Of a stretch of DNA of 64,000 nucleotides, positions 53,613-63,343 are shown one piece after another; position 1 is the stretch's first letter; each line of letters opens with the position of its first letter. The notes beneath the pieces are model-generated. The model did not search any database, was not told the origin of the DNA, and saw only the letters and a list, made by a program, of their open reading frames with translations. The stretch covers positions 1,116,001 through 1,180,000 of the forward strand of contig CAVWCQ010000008.1 of the NCBI GenBank assembly GCA_963753545.1, written 5' to 3'. The position numbers and the translations under genes are program-made. The stretch comes from CAVWCQ01 sp963753545. Lineage in GTDB: Bacteria > Chloroflexota > Anaerolineae > Aggregatilineales > Aggregatilineaceae.

Positions 53613-54919
53613 CTAAAGCGCCCGCATCAGCAGCGGAACAAGCATTTCGCGTTCGCTGAACCCCCCGTGACGGCTGAGCGATGCGCCGGGCCGCAGGGGG
53701 CGATCCCCGATGTGATACCCTTCCCGGACGATCAGGCTCAGGTCGCCAAGCCGTGCTGCCGCTTCAGGATGTGGCGTGTCAGGGCCAAACAGCCCGTTTT
53801 TTAACGCTTCGCCGGGTAAAATCCAGGTCACGTTATCCTTCAGGTCGTTCTCCAGCGCTTCGATCACCGGTTGGCGGAAATCGTGCCGCAGGTACAGATA
53901 ACCAAAACGTCCCTCGCCGCCCATGCCGCAGCGTAATGCTTCTTTGATGGCGGGTATTTCGGCCAGATTGACATAATCGGGAACGGGTGTGTGGCCGTGA
54001 TCTGCCGTGAACATAAATAGCGTGTTCCCGTCCGCCACACCGTCCGCAGCCAGCGTATCGCGCAGGTCGGCTAGTTGGCGGCGCACCTCGGTGATCGTGC
54101 TCTCGCTGGCAGTCCCAGCCAGATGCGATACGCCGTCAACCGCTCCCCAATAGATATTAACAAAACATCTTGCCCCTCGCGTGGCCCGCAGCACGTCGCG
54201 CGTGGTGATCCACAGGTCCGTATAGCCATAATGCCGCACAACATGCTGAACACCCCGGTGCATCAGACGAGAGAGTCCGCTTCCAAACAGATTTTGCTGG
54301 AGCACCACATAGGTTGGGATGCGCTTGGCGTGCAGGTATTCGCCAATGGTGGTGGTGGGCATCATGGTATTGAAGTCCAACCCCCAGTCTTCCAACACAT
54401 CGGGGCGGTGTTTGCCTGCCAGCGGGCGATAATGCAGCAGATCGATCAGCATGCCCAACTCGCGGAAAAATGCGTGTGTGCCCACTACGCCCGTCCCGGC
54501 AGCGCCTGCCCCAGTCCAGATGCTGGGTAGGGCGGCGGCGGTGGTACTGGGTGCGACCGACGTGATTGGGGTCAGGGTTCCGCCCGCCGTCAGGTCAGCC
54601 ACAATCTGCGCCGTCTCTGCATCCTGCGCCATGATCTCTTGCAGCAGCCGCCAGCCTAATCCATCGCTGATGAACAGCACGACGCGTTTGGTCGGCCCCC
54701 AGTAGGATTCCCACAGGCGTGGATCGAGCGGCGCTTTCCCCAGCCGTGCCCCGGAGGGTTTCCCCTCAAACAGGCGCACGACGGTATGCGCCAGGTTGCG
54801 GATCGACAGGCCATCATAACAGGGAAAGAGTATTTCATCCGCCCACGATGCAGGGAATCGCCATCATCCGGTTATCGCGGATGCGGCGCTCAAATTCGGC
54901 GGCTAACGAGTCGGACATA
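53613..54919 (-). CDS. Type I phosphodiesterase / nucleotide pyrophosphatase (alkaline phosphatase superfamily), frameshift near start
   Basis: About 435 residues. ATG 54919 (AGGAG upstream) begins MSDSLAAEFERRIRDNRMMAIPCIVGG and meets TGA; one base off, the frame continues DEILFPCYDGLSIRNLAHTVVRLFEGK and on to the stop. The active site is intact: metal Asp in VLFISDGLGW, nucleophile Thr in PSTTAAALPSIW, and the second site in FTADHGHTP. NPP-type enzymes cleave phosphodiesters of nucleotides or lipid headgroups. No signal peptide, so it appears cytosolic. A frame starting at GTG 54779 would lack the first metal region's context. Confidence 0.85.
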
Positions 54920-55102
54920 AAGGCTCCTGGCAGCATACAGGGGAATAAGCGGAGATTATACCCGTTCTGTGCCGCAATCGCTTCTCTGGTTGCGCCGCAT
55001 CCGCCTCCCCGGTTGCGCCCAACCGCTTGCTTCTGTGCCACGGGGCATTCATAATATACGCCACTAAAAATGCGGGATCGCTTTAGAACAAGAGGTTATG
55101 TT

Positions 55103-57470
55103 ATGTCTTTCCAGGCCAACGATCCATCTCTGCCGAAGGTCTTGCAGCTTTACCTGGAACTATCCCTTTATCCGGTGCTCAGCCACACCATCCGCGAGCG
55201 GATGCGCGAGGAGCTGTTCACCCGCGGGATTATCAGCCGCGACGATTTTGACCGCGAAGTGCTGCAAAAAGCGATCCTTTCACAGCGGCGGGAAGGGTTG
55301 ATCGATCCGCTGCATGAAGAACCTGCCCAGGACTGGGATAAGCGCGTTCGCTACATCCGTGCCCATCTCACGGACTTCTATTTTGCCTATAACCTGCCGC
55401 ACAGCCTGTTTGAGCGGATTATCACCGATGTCCTCGACAAGCGGGAACAGTCAGCAAAAGACAGCCGCCTGCTCTTTAACCCGGAGATCGCGCCCTGGGA
55501 TATTCTGTTCGCCGAGGGCGAGCGCTTTGAGGCCCTGCCCGAAAGCGAACGGTCTCCCGTGCAGCACCATTTGCGCGAGATCATCGTCGTCATCATCAAG
55601 ACGATGATCAGCGATCATCTGGCGTTTCTCGGTGTGGCGAAAGAAGTGTTCACCATTGCCGATCTGAAAGCGATCAGGGATCGCCGCCTGGGGCGCGGCA
55701 AGATCGGCGGCAAGGCGGCAGGTATGCTGCTGGCGTGGCGGCTGCTGCAGCAGGAGGGCGAGCGGGCGGGCATCGATCCGTCGCTGATCACCATCCCGAA
55801 CTCCTATTATATTGGGGCAGATGTGTTCTATGACGTGCACGAACAGAACAACTTCTATCCCTTTATGAACCAGAAATATAAATCGCGGGAAGAGATTATT
55901 GGCGACTACCCGACGATCTACGACCACTACCAGCACGCCCACCTGCCCGATTATATGGCGGAGGAACTGCGGGGATTGCTGGAGGAGATTGGCCCTACGC
56001 CGCTCATTTTCCGCTCATCGAGCCTGCTCGAAGACAGTTTCGCCACATCCTTCGCCGGGAAATACGAGAGCTACTTCTTGCCGAACCAGGGCACGCTCGA
56101 AGAAAATGTCGCCGCCGCTCAGGACGCGATCCTCAAAATCTATGCCAGTACAGTCAGCCCTGACGCGTTGATCTACCGGCAGCAGCGCGGCCTGATCGAC
56201 TTTGACGAGCGCATGGCGATTCTGATTCAGAAGGTCGAGGGCCGGACCTTTGGCCGTTATTATTACCCGATGATCGCCGGAGTGGGCTTCAGCCGGAATC
56301 CATTCAGGTGGAGTTCAAAGATCCGCCGTGAGGATGGGCTGCTGCGCATGGTCTGCGGGATGGGCACGCGGGCGGTGGATCGCGCTGCCGGAGATTACCC
56401 GCGTATGATCGCACTCTCGCATCCCGAACTGCGCCCCGAAACGGGAATCACACAGCTTCGCCAGTATTCGCAGCGCCTGATTGATGTGATCGATATGGAA
56501 GCGAACGAGTTTAAAACGCTGCCGATTACCGAGGTGATCGAGGCGGACTTCCCGGCGCTGCGGCTGGTCGCCTCACTGGACCAGGACCAGTATCTTCAGC
56601 CGTTTATCCGGCGGCCTGAGATCAGTGATCCTTCCCGGCTGGTCTTTACCTTCGATACGCTGGCGCGCGAGAAGTCGTTCACCTCGTTCATGCGCGATCT
56701 GCTCGCCTTTCTTGAACAGGGTTATGGCCGCCCCGTCGATATCGAATATACCGTGGATATCCACAAAACATGGCCGAAGCTCCAATTCAGCATTGGTTTG
56801 CTGCAATGCCGCCCCCTTAGCCAGCAGGAAGCAGGCCGGGCGCGGCATATTCCAGCCCACATACCCGATGAGGACAAGCTGTTTTCTGCCAACCGCCTTG
56901 TGCCAGAAGGGGTGGTTGAGGATATCCGCTATATCGTGTACGTGCATCCCGAAGCCTATAATCGCATTCCGGAGCCGCATCTCCGCCTGGAAGTGGGGCG
57001 CGTGATCGGGCGCGTGAACGAGATGCTCAAAGACGAGCGTTTTGTATTGATGGGGCCGGGCCGCTGGGGAACCTCCGATATCCAGTTGGGTGTCAAAGTG
57101 ACGTACGCTGATATTTATAACAGCAGCGCCCTGATCGAGCTGGCCTTCCGCAGTGGCAGCGGGTCGCCGGAAATGGCCTACGGCACGCATTTCTTCCAGG
57201 ATCTGGTCGAGTCGAAAATCTTCCCGCTGGCGCTCTATCCGGGGCAGGACGGGACGATCTTCAAATGGGACTATTTTCAATGATGCGCCGAACTGCCTGG
57301 CGGAACTGCTCCCCTCCGCCGAGTCGATGTCTGATATCATCCGCGTGATTGATGTGCCCGCGATCAGCGATGGCAAGCTGTTGGAGATCGTCATGGACGC
57401 GGATCGCGATCAGGCGCTGGGCTATTTAAAAGTGAAGGATTCCGGAACAGAGATAGTAGGGGCGGGTTAA
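55103..57470 (+). CDS. PEP/pyruvate-binding (PPDK N-terminal) protein without swivel or barrel domains, frameshift near the end
   Basis: About 790 residues. The N-terminal ~200 residues are helical (LYLELSLYPVLSHTIRERMREELFTRGI) and unlike PPDK. Residues ~200-520 are a PPDK-type ATP-grasp: GKIGGKAAGMLLAWRLL, LIFRSSSLLEDSFATSFAGKYES, VEGRTFGRYYYPMIAGVGFSRN. The end carries GPGRWGTSDIQLGVKVTYADIYNSS. No phospho-histidine swivel and no PEP TIM barrel are present, so the phosphate acceptor must be another protein or substrate. At TTTT 57274-57277 an extra T leads to TGA 57281; the corrected frame goes on DAPNCLAELLPSAESMSDIIRVIDVPAISDGKLLEI. Its last residues (EIVGAG) come from a GTAGGGGC repeat. 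Confidence 0.82.
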
Positions 57471-57481
57471 CAAACCCGCCC
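57456..57481 (+). repeat. GTAGGGGC palindrome, identical to 43326-43351
   Basis: 26-base copy with the GGGCGGGTT / AACCCGCCC stem. It overlaps the corrected 3' end of the PPDK-N gene and supplies its stop codon. Confidence 0.9.
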
Positions 57482-57487
57482 ACGTTT

Positions 57488-58337
57488 CTAGCGTTGAGGA
57501 GATTGGCGGAGTACGACCGCTCGTGCCGCGATGAGGGCTGATATGACCATGATTGCCAGACTGGTCAACAGGGGCAGAGGCGTCGGCGTATCAAAATAGC
57601 CCCAGTGCCCGTTGAACGCGTCCGGCGCATCGTGCCGGGCGAGGATCACCCAGGCGGCTGCGGCGATCAGCATGATGATCATCGCGGCGGATGTGATGAC
57701 AGCGGGGAGCATCACGAAGCGGTCCGCCTGTTCGTCTATCGTGATGTGTGAGACAGCGCGATAAACGGCGGCGGTACTGGCGATGGCTCCTCCCAGAAAG
57801 AGGATTCCCCCAACGGCGGTGATCGCCTTTTGCGTCGAGTGTGAGGGCGTGCCAGGATAGGCGGCGAGTACTGCCGCGCCGAACGCGATGAGCACGACGA
57901 ACGACACCGCGGGGACGAGCAGCAGCCAGCGGTTTTGTAGAATCCCGCAGCACTGCCCGCGCTACCGGAAACCCTCCGATCACGACACTGAGCAGAGCTG
58001 CGCCGGACGTGATAGCCAGTACATCCCAGGCGGCGGCGAGAGCGGAATGCTGGTGCATCGCTCCCACAAATGGGCTGTCATCGACAGTCCCATAGAGGCC
58101 CAATCCGGCCACAACAAACGCGATATACGCGCAGAAAATAGTCAGAATCAGTTGACGGTTACGCATTCCAGGTATTCTCCCCAGGACAGCTTCTAGATGC
58201 AGGTGAGCGTCGAGCGCGCCCCGCATGACGTCGATGATGTCTCCTATGGAAAAGCGGCGCTGTTCGAGCACGGCCAGGAACTCATCCTCGTAGCGGGCCC
58301 GCCATGCCTGCGGGTACAGATGGATGAGCCAATTCAT
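57488..58337 (-). CDS. PadR-linked membrane protein (frameshift)
   Basis: About 283 codons. A cytoplasmic N-terminus LIHLYPQAWRARYEDEFLAVLEQRRFSIGDIIDVMRGALDAHLHLEAVLG is the motif of actinobacterial and Chloroflexota proteins encoded with PadR regulators, followed by six to seven membrane helices in two frames. The break is at the T/A run 57933-57936 (AVLRDSTK versus LQNRWLLLVPAVSFVVLIAFG). Its ATG overlaps the PadR stop as ATGA, a sign of translational coupling. Likely a membrane target or co-effector of PadR control; function unknown. Confidence 0.8.
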
Positions 58338-58645
58338 CGCGCCGCCAGCCGTTGTAATCCGTCTGCTGCAAACTTTTCCAGGGTAAGCAGTTGAGCACGC
58401 AGAGCGGCAGCTCCCTGCTCCGTGATCCGGTATGGGCGGCGGCGATCTTCGGCGGGCAGTGCTTCGACCAAACCATGCTGTTCCAGCCGGGCCAGCGCGC
58501 CATACAGCGTTCCCGGTCCCAGCCGGACGCCTGCCATCTGTTCGATATCGTCCATCATGGCATAGCCGTGTTTAGAGCCTTCCGCAAGACTGGCCAGGAT
58601 GAGCAGGGATGGATCGGAAAAACGGCCAAGATCGGATAGGTCCAT
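58334..58645 (-). CDS. PadR family transcriptional regulator
   Basis: 103 residues from ATG 58645 (AAGGA upstream; an in-frame ATG at 58663 would be closer to the promoter). Winged helix: SLLILASLAEGSKHGYAMMDDIEQMAGVRLGPGTLYGALARLEQHGLVEAL, then EDRRRPYRITEQGAAALRAQL and a short dimerisation helix. PadR proteins of this small class repress their own operon and respond to phenolics or drugs. A 34-bp palindrome upstream (58670-58703) is its probable operator. Overlaps the downstream membrane gene by four bases. Confidence 0.92.
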   Translation of the reverse strand: MDLSDLGRFSDPSLLILASLAEGSKHGYAMMDDIEQMAGVRLGPGTLYGALARLEQHGLVEALPAEDRRRPYRITEQGAAALRAQLLTLEKFAADGLQRLAAR

Positions 58646-58669
58646 AGGCGTATTCCTTTTCAAGAGTAG

Positions 58670-58703
58670 TATTACGTATGGCGATATATCGTCATACGTA
58701 ATA
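58670..58703. promoter_or_regulatory. 34-bp palindromic operator upstream of padR
   Basis: Arms TATTACGTATG and CATACGTAATA are exact inverted copies. The 12-base centre GCGATATATCGT continues the palindrome except for one position pair, so 32 of 34 bases obey the dyad. It is 25 bases before the padR start, overlapping the expected promoter. Confidence 0.85.
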
Positions 58704-58735
58704 TAAACCCGGTGATGGAGAATGTCAAGGAAGGT

Positions 58736-59191
58736 TTACGACCAGGGGAGGGGTTCGCTGCTGGATTTATCCCACATCTCAATATTCACGGCGTCAACGT
58801 CGCCCGATTTTACCTCGGTGCTGGTCGCGTCCATCCATTCTGGTGTGCGGCCTAACAGCAGCCCGGCTTCGACCAGCGCTTCCTGAAGCAGCCGCCCCGC
58901 GAGCTGAGAATCGGGGCGTTCGCTGGTGAAGTTGAGCCGGATCGAAACGCCGCGCTTGCCTTGCGCTGGGGGGATGCTGGCATCTTTCGCCATCCAGGTC
59001 AGCAGTCTGGCCCAGCGCGTCACGTTGCCCTCGCCGCCATCATCTTCAAGGAGTGGGGGGTATGGCGCTTTAACGGTTAGCCGGAACTGGGAGCGGCGGC
59101 GGCCTTCTTCGCGCAGGATCGCATCGCGCAGGCTGTCCAGTTCTTCATCGGTCACAGTCGCTAACAAACGCTCTAAGGGTTCCCGTGTCAT
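58736..59191 (-). CDS. Conserved-looking protein of unknown function
   Basis: 151 residues, AAGGA before ATG 59191. A charged N-terminal helix (REPLERLLATVTDEELDSLRDAILREEGRRR) is followed by an alpha/beta part (FRLTVKAPYPPLLEDDGG, RGVSIRLNFTSERPDSQLAGRLLQEALVEAG). No signal peptide, membrane segment or known motif. The amphipathic first helix might mediate dimerisation. I cannot assign a family. Confidence 0.65.
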   Translation of the reverse strand: MTREPLERLLATVTDEELDSLRDAILREEGRRRSQFRLTVKAPYPPLLEDDGGEGNVTRWARLLTWMAKDASIPPAQGKRGVSIRLNFTSERPDSQLAGRLLQEALVEAGLLLGRTPEWMDATSTEVKSGDVDAVNIEMWDKSSSEPLPWS

Positions 59192-59206
59192 CGTTACATC
59201 CTTATC

Positions 59207-60301
59207 TCAGTGACTCGTGCGCAGCATTGCCTCGGCAATCAGGCGATTTCCGGCAGGAGTGACATAAATCGCATCAATCCAGAGCAGATCCGTTTCCCCG
59301 TCGAAAAGATGAACTCAAATTGTACAGGTGATCAGTTTGTGGCGCGATTCTCTCCACTTCGGCGTATGTCTGGCTGTAGAGGTCGACCAGCGCGTCGTCC
59401 ATGTGGTCACGGATATCTTGCTCATCTCCGGTCAGCCGTTTGTTCCCCACGCTGATCACAGGCTGCCAGAAGAAGGCTGTTTCGAAGCCATATTCCTGGC
59501 CCAGCGCCTGGACGATGCGCAGATTTGCCAGATAGACATCAACAATCTTTGGGGCGAGTTCAGATGCGGTGATGCCCATTGTGGCGTAGGTTTCGGTCTT
59601 GCCCAGACGGCTTCTGATGCAGGGTCATGGTACGGGACAGCCGCAGGACTTTCACCAGCGCGCTGTCCTCTAGCTCTGGCGGCAATCTCCCCTTCATTTT
59701 GATGTGTCCCCGCCTTTCCCGTCTGGTAGGCGGCAACCGTGTCGTTGATACCATCATAAAAGATCACCCAATCCGGCACATGCCCGGCTTGCAGTTCAGT
59801 GATCAGGGTAATCAGACTTTGTGTGGATACATAACCTGACTCGCCAAAGTTGACGACGCAGACTGGGCCGTCCTGGATCGCTTGCAGCCCCGCCTGGAGG
59901 TAGGCGGGTATGGTCTCGCCATCGCGCGCACCCGTGCCCCACATCGTGGAGCCGCCAAACGCAAAGACGGTAAAAGCCCCTTCCTGACAGTCTGCGCCGG
60001 GCGTCAGACGCAGTCCGCGGTCATCGACATGGATCATCGTGCCGCTGTACGGAATGCGCCGCCAGAGCACGTAGGGCCAATACTGCACTGCCTCTGATTG
60101 GGCGAATTCGCGCCAGTAATCATCGCCCCACAATTCACGGTAGGGTGGCAGATCGGGCCGCTTGTCATGCGGAGCCGTCCATGAGAGGATCAGCCATGCA
60201 ACCCCTTCGATGCAGGCACAGAGCAGCAGCGTGTTGAGCAGTAGAATACCTGCCGCCGCATAAAGCCGCTTGATCCGGCTATGACTGCTATTTGCTGCCA
60301 A
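59207..60301 (-). CDS. Membrane-anchored SGNH/GDSL hydrolase (several frameshifts)
   Basis: About 364 codons from TTG 60301, which overlaps the 3' end of the epimerase gene. One N-terminal membrane helix (AAAGILLLNTLLLCACIEGVAWLIL), then SGNH block I FAFGGSTMWGTGARDGE with the nucleophile Ser, a block II Gly in VVNFGESGY, and block III GINDT. Frames change near 59680, 59615 and 59320. The later pieces ITASELAPKIVDVYLANLRIVQALG, FFWQPVISVGNKRL and TPAGNRLIAEAMLRTSH contain the end of the fold, although a clear DxxH is replaced by the TPAGNRLIAE helix. SGNH enzymes deacylate sugars or lipids at the membrane surface. Confidence 0.78.
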
Positions 60302-61271
60302 TTTCCACCAGCGCGTTGTCTGCCAGTTCGCGGAGACCTTCTTCGAGAGGGCGGAATGATGCACCCAGGTCTCGCTGCGCTTTGGCATTCGACGCGGTGT
60401 AGGTGTTACCCGCAATCGTGCGCAGCGTCTCAGCGCGGTAGCTGTCCGGTAGAGGAATCACCGTTTGCAGCAGACGCACCATGCCCGCCGCTGCTTTGAT
60501 CAGCCCAGGAGGCAGCAAAATCCTGGGCGCGGGGATGCCGGTGATTCGTTCGCCAAGCTTCAGCGCGTCAACAAAGGTGCAGACCTGCCCGGCGATGATA
60601 TATTCCTCGCCCGGTTTGCCTTTTTCCATTGCCAGCAGATGCGCCCGTGCCGTATCTTCGACATGCGACCAGCAGAACGCGGTCCTGCGCGGGGCGGCAG
60701 GCAGGCGGCGGCGCACATACATCAGCAACAGGTCGTGCAGATTGCTGGTATCGCCGGGGCCGTAGACCATACCGGGCAGGACAATCACCAGGGGCAGCCC
60801 GGCGCGCATCATCGGCTGAGCGACTTCGTAATGGGCCAGCCACTTTGTACGCTCGTATTCGCTGATAAACGGCCCCTCGATGCGGTACAACTCGTCCACG
60901 ACGCGCCCATGCGTATCGGAGTAGACGCCGACGGTGCTGGTGTAAACACCTTTGGGGATCGCCAGATCGCGCATGGTTTCCAGCACATTGCGTGTGCCTT
61001 CCACGTTGATCGGGTAAGCCGGACTCTTGTCGCGCGCGCCGACCTTGTACCACGCGGCGAGATGAAACACGCCGTCCGTGCCCTGCATTCCATCGAGCAG
61101 GCTTTCCCGGTCGGTGATATCGCCTTTGTGCAGTTTGATGCCCAGGTCGGATAGCTTCTGGGCCTTCTCAGGTGAGCGTACCAGCGCGACGACGTCATGC
61201 CCGGCGGCGCGAAGCTGGCGCGCCACTTCTCCACCAATAAATCCGGTAGCCCCGGTAACAAAATATTTCAT
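60288..61271 (-). CDS. NAD-dependent epimerase/dehydratase (extended SDR)
   Basis: 327 residues. Cofactor motif TGATGFIGGEVARQL, downstream strand HKGDITD, the catalytic Ser/Thr region TSTVGVYS and YERTK with the Tyr/Lys pair, then VLPGMVYGPGD typical of the atypical/extended SDR group. Acts on an NDP-sugar, flavonoid-like or sterol-like substrate; the length and C-terminal sequence resemble dihydroflavonol-reductase-like bacterial SDRs, so the sugar link is not certain. AGGAG precedes ATG 61271. The SGNH gene follows with a 14-base overlap, suggesting a joint surface-glycan or lipid modification task. Confidence 0.88.
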   Translation of the reverse strand: MKYFVTGATGFIGGEVARQLRAAGHDVVALVRSPEKAQKLSDLGIKLHKGDITDRESLLDGMQGTDGVFHLAAWYKVGARDKSPAYPINVEGTRNVLETMRDLAIPKGVYTSTVGVYSDTHGRVVDELYRIEGPFISEYERTKWLAHYEVAQPMMRAGLPLVIVLPGMVYGPGDTSNLHDLLLMYVRRRLPAAPRRTAFCWSHVEDTARAHLLAMEKGKPGEEYIIAGQVCTFVDALKLGERITGIPAPRILLPPGLIKAAAGMVRLLQTVIPLPDSYRAETLRTIAGNTYTASNAKAQRDLGASFRPLEEGLRELADNALVEIGSK

Positions 61272-61335
61272 AAAAAATGCTCCTCCCAGTAGTGGTCAGA
61301 GCATTATTCTATCCCAAATTGAGGCGGTTGGGCGG

Positions 61336-62331
61336 TCAGCGATCCGCGCCAATCTCTGCCGGGAACGGTTCGGGAACAGGTCGTTTTTCGGGAGCAGGGG
61401 CCGACGCGGCGGGCTGAGCCGTGCTGGAGGTTGTGATGATGACAACCGAGCCGATGATAATCGCGGCGGCGATCAGCGTGCGGGGGGAGAGCGCTTCATC
61501 TGCCAGTGCCCAGCCGAGGATGAGCGCCACTACCGGATTAACGTAGGCGTAGGTCGTCGCGCGGGCCGCCGTCGTGTGGCGCAGCAGCCAGACATAGGCG
61601 GTGAAAGCGACAATCGAGCCAAATATTGTCAGATAGCCGAGGGCCAGTGCCGATTTGAGCGAGACTGCGCCCAAGTTCAGATCGGCCCATTCGCCGCGCA
61701 GGGTGGCGACCAGGGTCAGGATGATGCCGCCCGCCAGCATTTCCATGCCCGTTGAAAGCTGGGGGTTGTCCGGCTGGGGGGCGCGGCGCGAATAAAGCGT
61801 GCCGATGGACCAGGACAGCGTTGCTCCCAGCAGGGCCAGCGTGCCCACCGGACTGAGGCTGTCGTCGCCCGACAGATTTGCTGGGCCGACCAGCAGCGCA
61901 ACCCCTGCCAGACCTGCCAGCAGCCCCAGCGCCATGCGGCTGGTAGGCCGGACATGATCAAAGGCGATCCAGCCGACGACCGCGATCCAGAGCGGGACAG
62001 CAGAGACCATCAGCGCGGCCAGCCCGGAGGGGACTTTCTGTTCGGCCCAGGTCACGCCGCCGTTACCGCCGACCAGCAGCAGCCCGCCGACGATAATCAT
62101 GGTTCGCCATTGGATGCGCGTCGGAGCCGGGGTATGCTTGTAGAAACGCATCCAGCCGTACATCAGGCTGCCAGCGATGAGAAAGCGAGTTCCAGCCATG
62201 AGCAGCGGCGGGATCGTATCGATGGCGAAGCGGATGCAGAGATAGGTTGATCCCCAGATGATATAGACTGCCGCGAAGGCGACAACTAATCTGAGGGTAG
62301 AGGGGGGAGTGCCTGGACTTGAATGGTTCAT
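61336..62331 (-). CDS. EamA/DMT family transporter
   Basis: 331 residues with ten membrane helices in two EamA repeats: AAVYIIWGSTYLCIRFAIDTIPPLLMAGTRFLIAG in the first and SWSIGTLYSRRA ... YAYVNPVVALILGWALADEAL in the second. Related to YdcZ/YedA/RhaT-like metabolite exporters, substrate unpredicted. ATG 62331 (GAGG upstream) is chosen; the frame runs up to 62565 through promoter and repeat sequence of the MerR gene, which is divergent. A short Pro/Glu tail (SAPAPEKRPVPEPF) ends the protein. Confidence 0.9.
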   Translation of the reverse strand: MNHSSPGTPPSTLRLVVAFAAVYIIWGSTYLCIRFAIDTIPPLLMAGTRFLIAGSLMYGWMRFYKHTPAPTRIQWRTMIIVGGLLLVGGNGGVTWAEQKVPSGLAALMVSAVPLWIAVVGWIAFDHVRPTSRMALGLLAGLAGVALLVGPANLSGDDSLSPVGTLALLGATLSWSIGTLYSRRAPQPDNPQLSTGMEMLAGGIILTLVATLRGEWADLNLGAVSLKSALALGYLTIFGSIVAFTAYVWLLRHTTAARATTYAYVNPVVALILGWALADEALSPRTLIAAAIIIGSVVIITTSSTAQPAASAPAPEKRPVPEPFPAEIGADR

Positions 62332-62368
62332 GGTATTCCTCATGCCAAATTCAACCAGCAACCTTGCT

Positions 62369-62374
62369 ATTATA
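62369..62374 (-). promoter_or_regulatory. -10 box (TATAAT) for the EamA gene
   Basis: Minus-strand CGTATAAT 38 bases before ATG 62331. Confidence 0.5.
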
Positions 62375-62462
62375 CGACCAGTTGTTCGATTGTGATCGAT
62401 CCATACAGGACCAATTTTATAAAAGAACATGACACTTTTCTTCCGGTTTCTTGCGCTGCATA

Positions 62463-62513
62463 CTAAGAGCGAAAAGAGCGCAAAGGAAAAGAAATAAGGA
62501 AAAGCAAGAGAGA
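62463..62513 (+). repeat. CGCAAAG-type repeat in the MerR leader
   Basis: Units AGAGCGAAA, AGAGCGCAAAGG and AAGGAAAAG lie just before ATG 62519. Same family as 63891-63945. Confidence 0.65.
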
Positions 62514-62518
62514 GGCTG

Positions 62519-63343
62519 ATGCTGAAGATTGGGGATTTTGCGAAGGTGAGCCGCGTATCGGTCAAGGCGCTGCGTTATTACGACGAGATCGGGCTGCTGC
62601 GGCCCTCGCAGATTGACCGCTTTACGGGGTACCGCTACTACACGCTCGACCAACTGCCGCGCCTCAACCGGATTCTGGCGCTGAAGGACCTGGGGCTGTC
62701 GCTCGATCAGATCACGCTGCTGCTCGAGCAGGGCATGCCCGCCGACCATATTCGCGGGATGCTGCGGCTCAAACGGGCGGAACTGCGCCAGATTGTGGAG
62801 GAGGAGCGCGCCCGGCTGGAACGGGTCGAGGCCCGGCTGCGCCAGATCGATCAGGAGGGGCGGCTGCCCGATTATGACGTGATCGTGAAGCGCGTCGACG
62901 CCTTCTGTGTCGCCTCGATCCGCGATGTGGCCCCCAACCTGGAAGTGATCGGGGAGGTGCTGGGACCGCTCTATGGGCGGCTGTGGTCCTACGTGACCGA
63001 GCAGAACGCCGTGTGCAGCGGCCCGGCCCTGACGCTCTATCACGAGATGGAGGCCAACAAGGTGACTGATCTGCAGGTCGAGGCGGCAATCCCGGTGATG
63101 GGAGGACTCGCGCCGAGTGAGGATATCCGCGTGGCGGACCTGCCCGCCGCTGAGCAAATGGCCTGCGTGGTGCACAGCGGCCCCTTCGAGGAGTTCGGGA
63201 GCGCATACGGGGCGCTGCTCGGCTGGATCGAGGTGGGCGGCTATACGATTGACGGGCCGTCACGCGAGGTGTATCTGCACTTCGAGCCGGACGGCGACCC
63301 GGCCAGCTTTGTGACCGAAATTCAGATCCCCGTGAGGAAATAA
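62519..63343 (+). CDS. MerR regulator with GyrI-like effector-binding domain
   Basis: 274 residues. The N-terminal winged helix LKIGDFAKVSRVSVKALRYYDEIGLLRPSQIDRFTGYRYYT is a textbook MerR HTH; a dimer coiled coil spans residues 75-115 (EEERARLERVEARLRQIDQE). The C-terminal ~155 residues form a GyrI/BmrR-like ligand domain with VASIRDVAPN, VTEQNAVCSGPALTLYHE and the closing VYLHFEPDGDPASFVTEIQIPV. It should activate its target promoter by unkinking a long-spaced -35/-10 when it binds a small hydrophobic or cationic effector. It is translationally coupled to the next gene (TAATG). Confidence 0.92.
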   Translation: MLKIGDFAKVSRVSVKALRYYDEIGLLRPSQIDRFTGYRYYTLDQLPRLNRILALKDLGLSLDQITLLLEQGMPADHIRGMLRLKRAELRQIVEEERARLERVEARLRQIDQEGRLPDYDVIVKRVDAFCVASIRDVAPNLEVIGEVLGPLYGRLWSYVTEQNAVCSGPALTLYHEMEANKVTDLQVEAAIPVMGGLAPSEDIRVADLPAAEQMACVVHSGPFEEFGSAYGALLGWIEVGGYTIDGPSREVYLHFEPDGDPASFVTEIQIPVRK

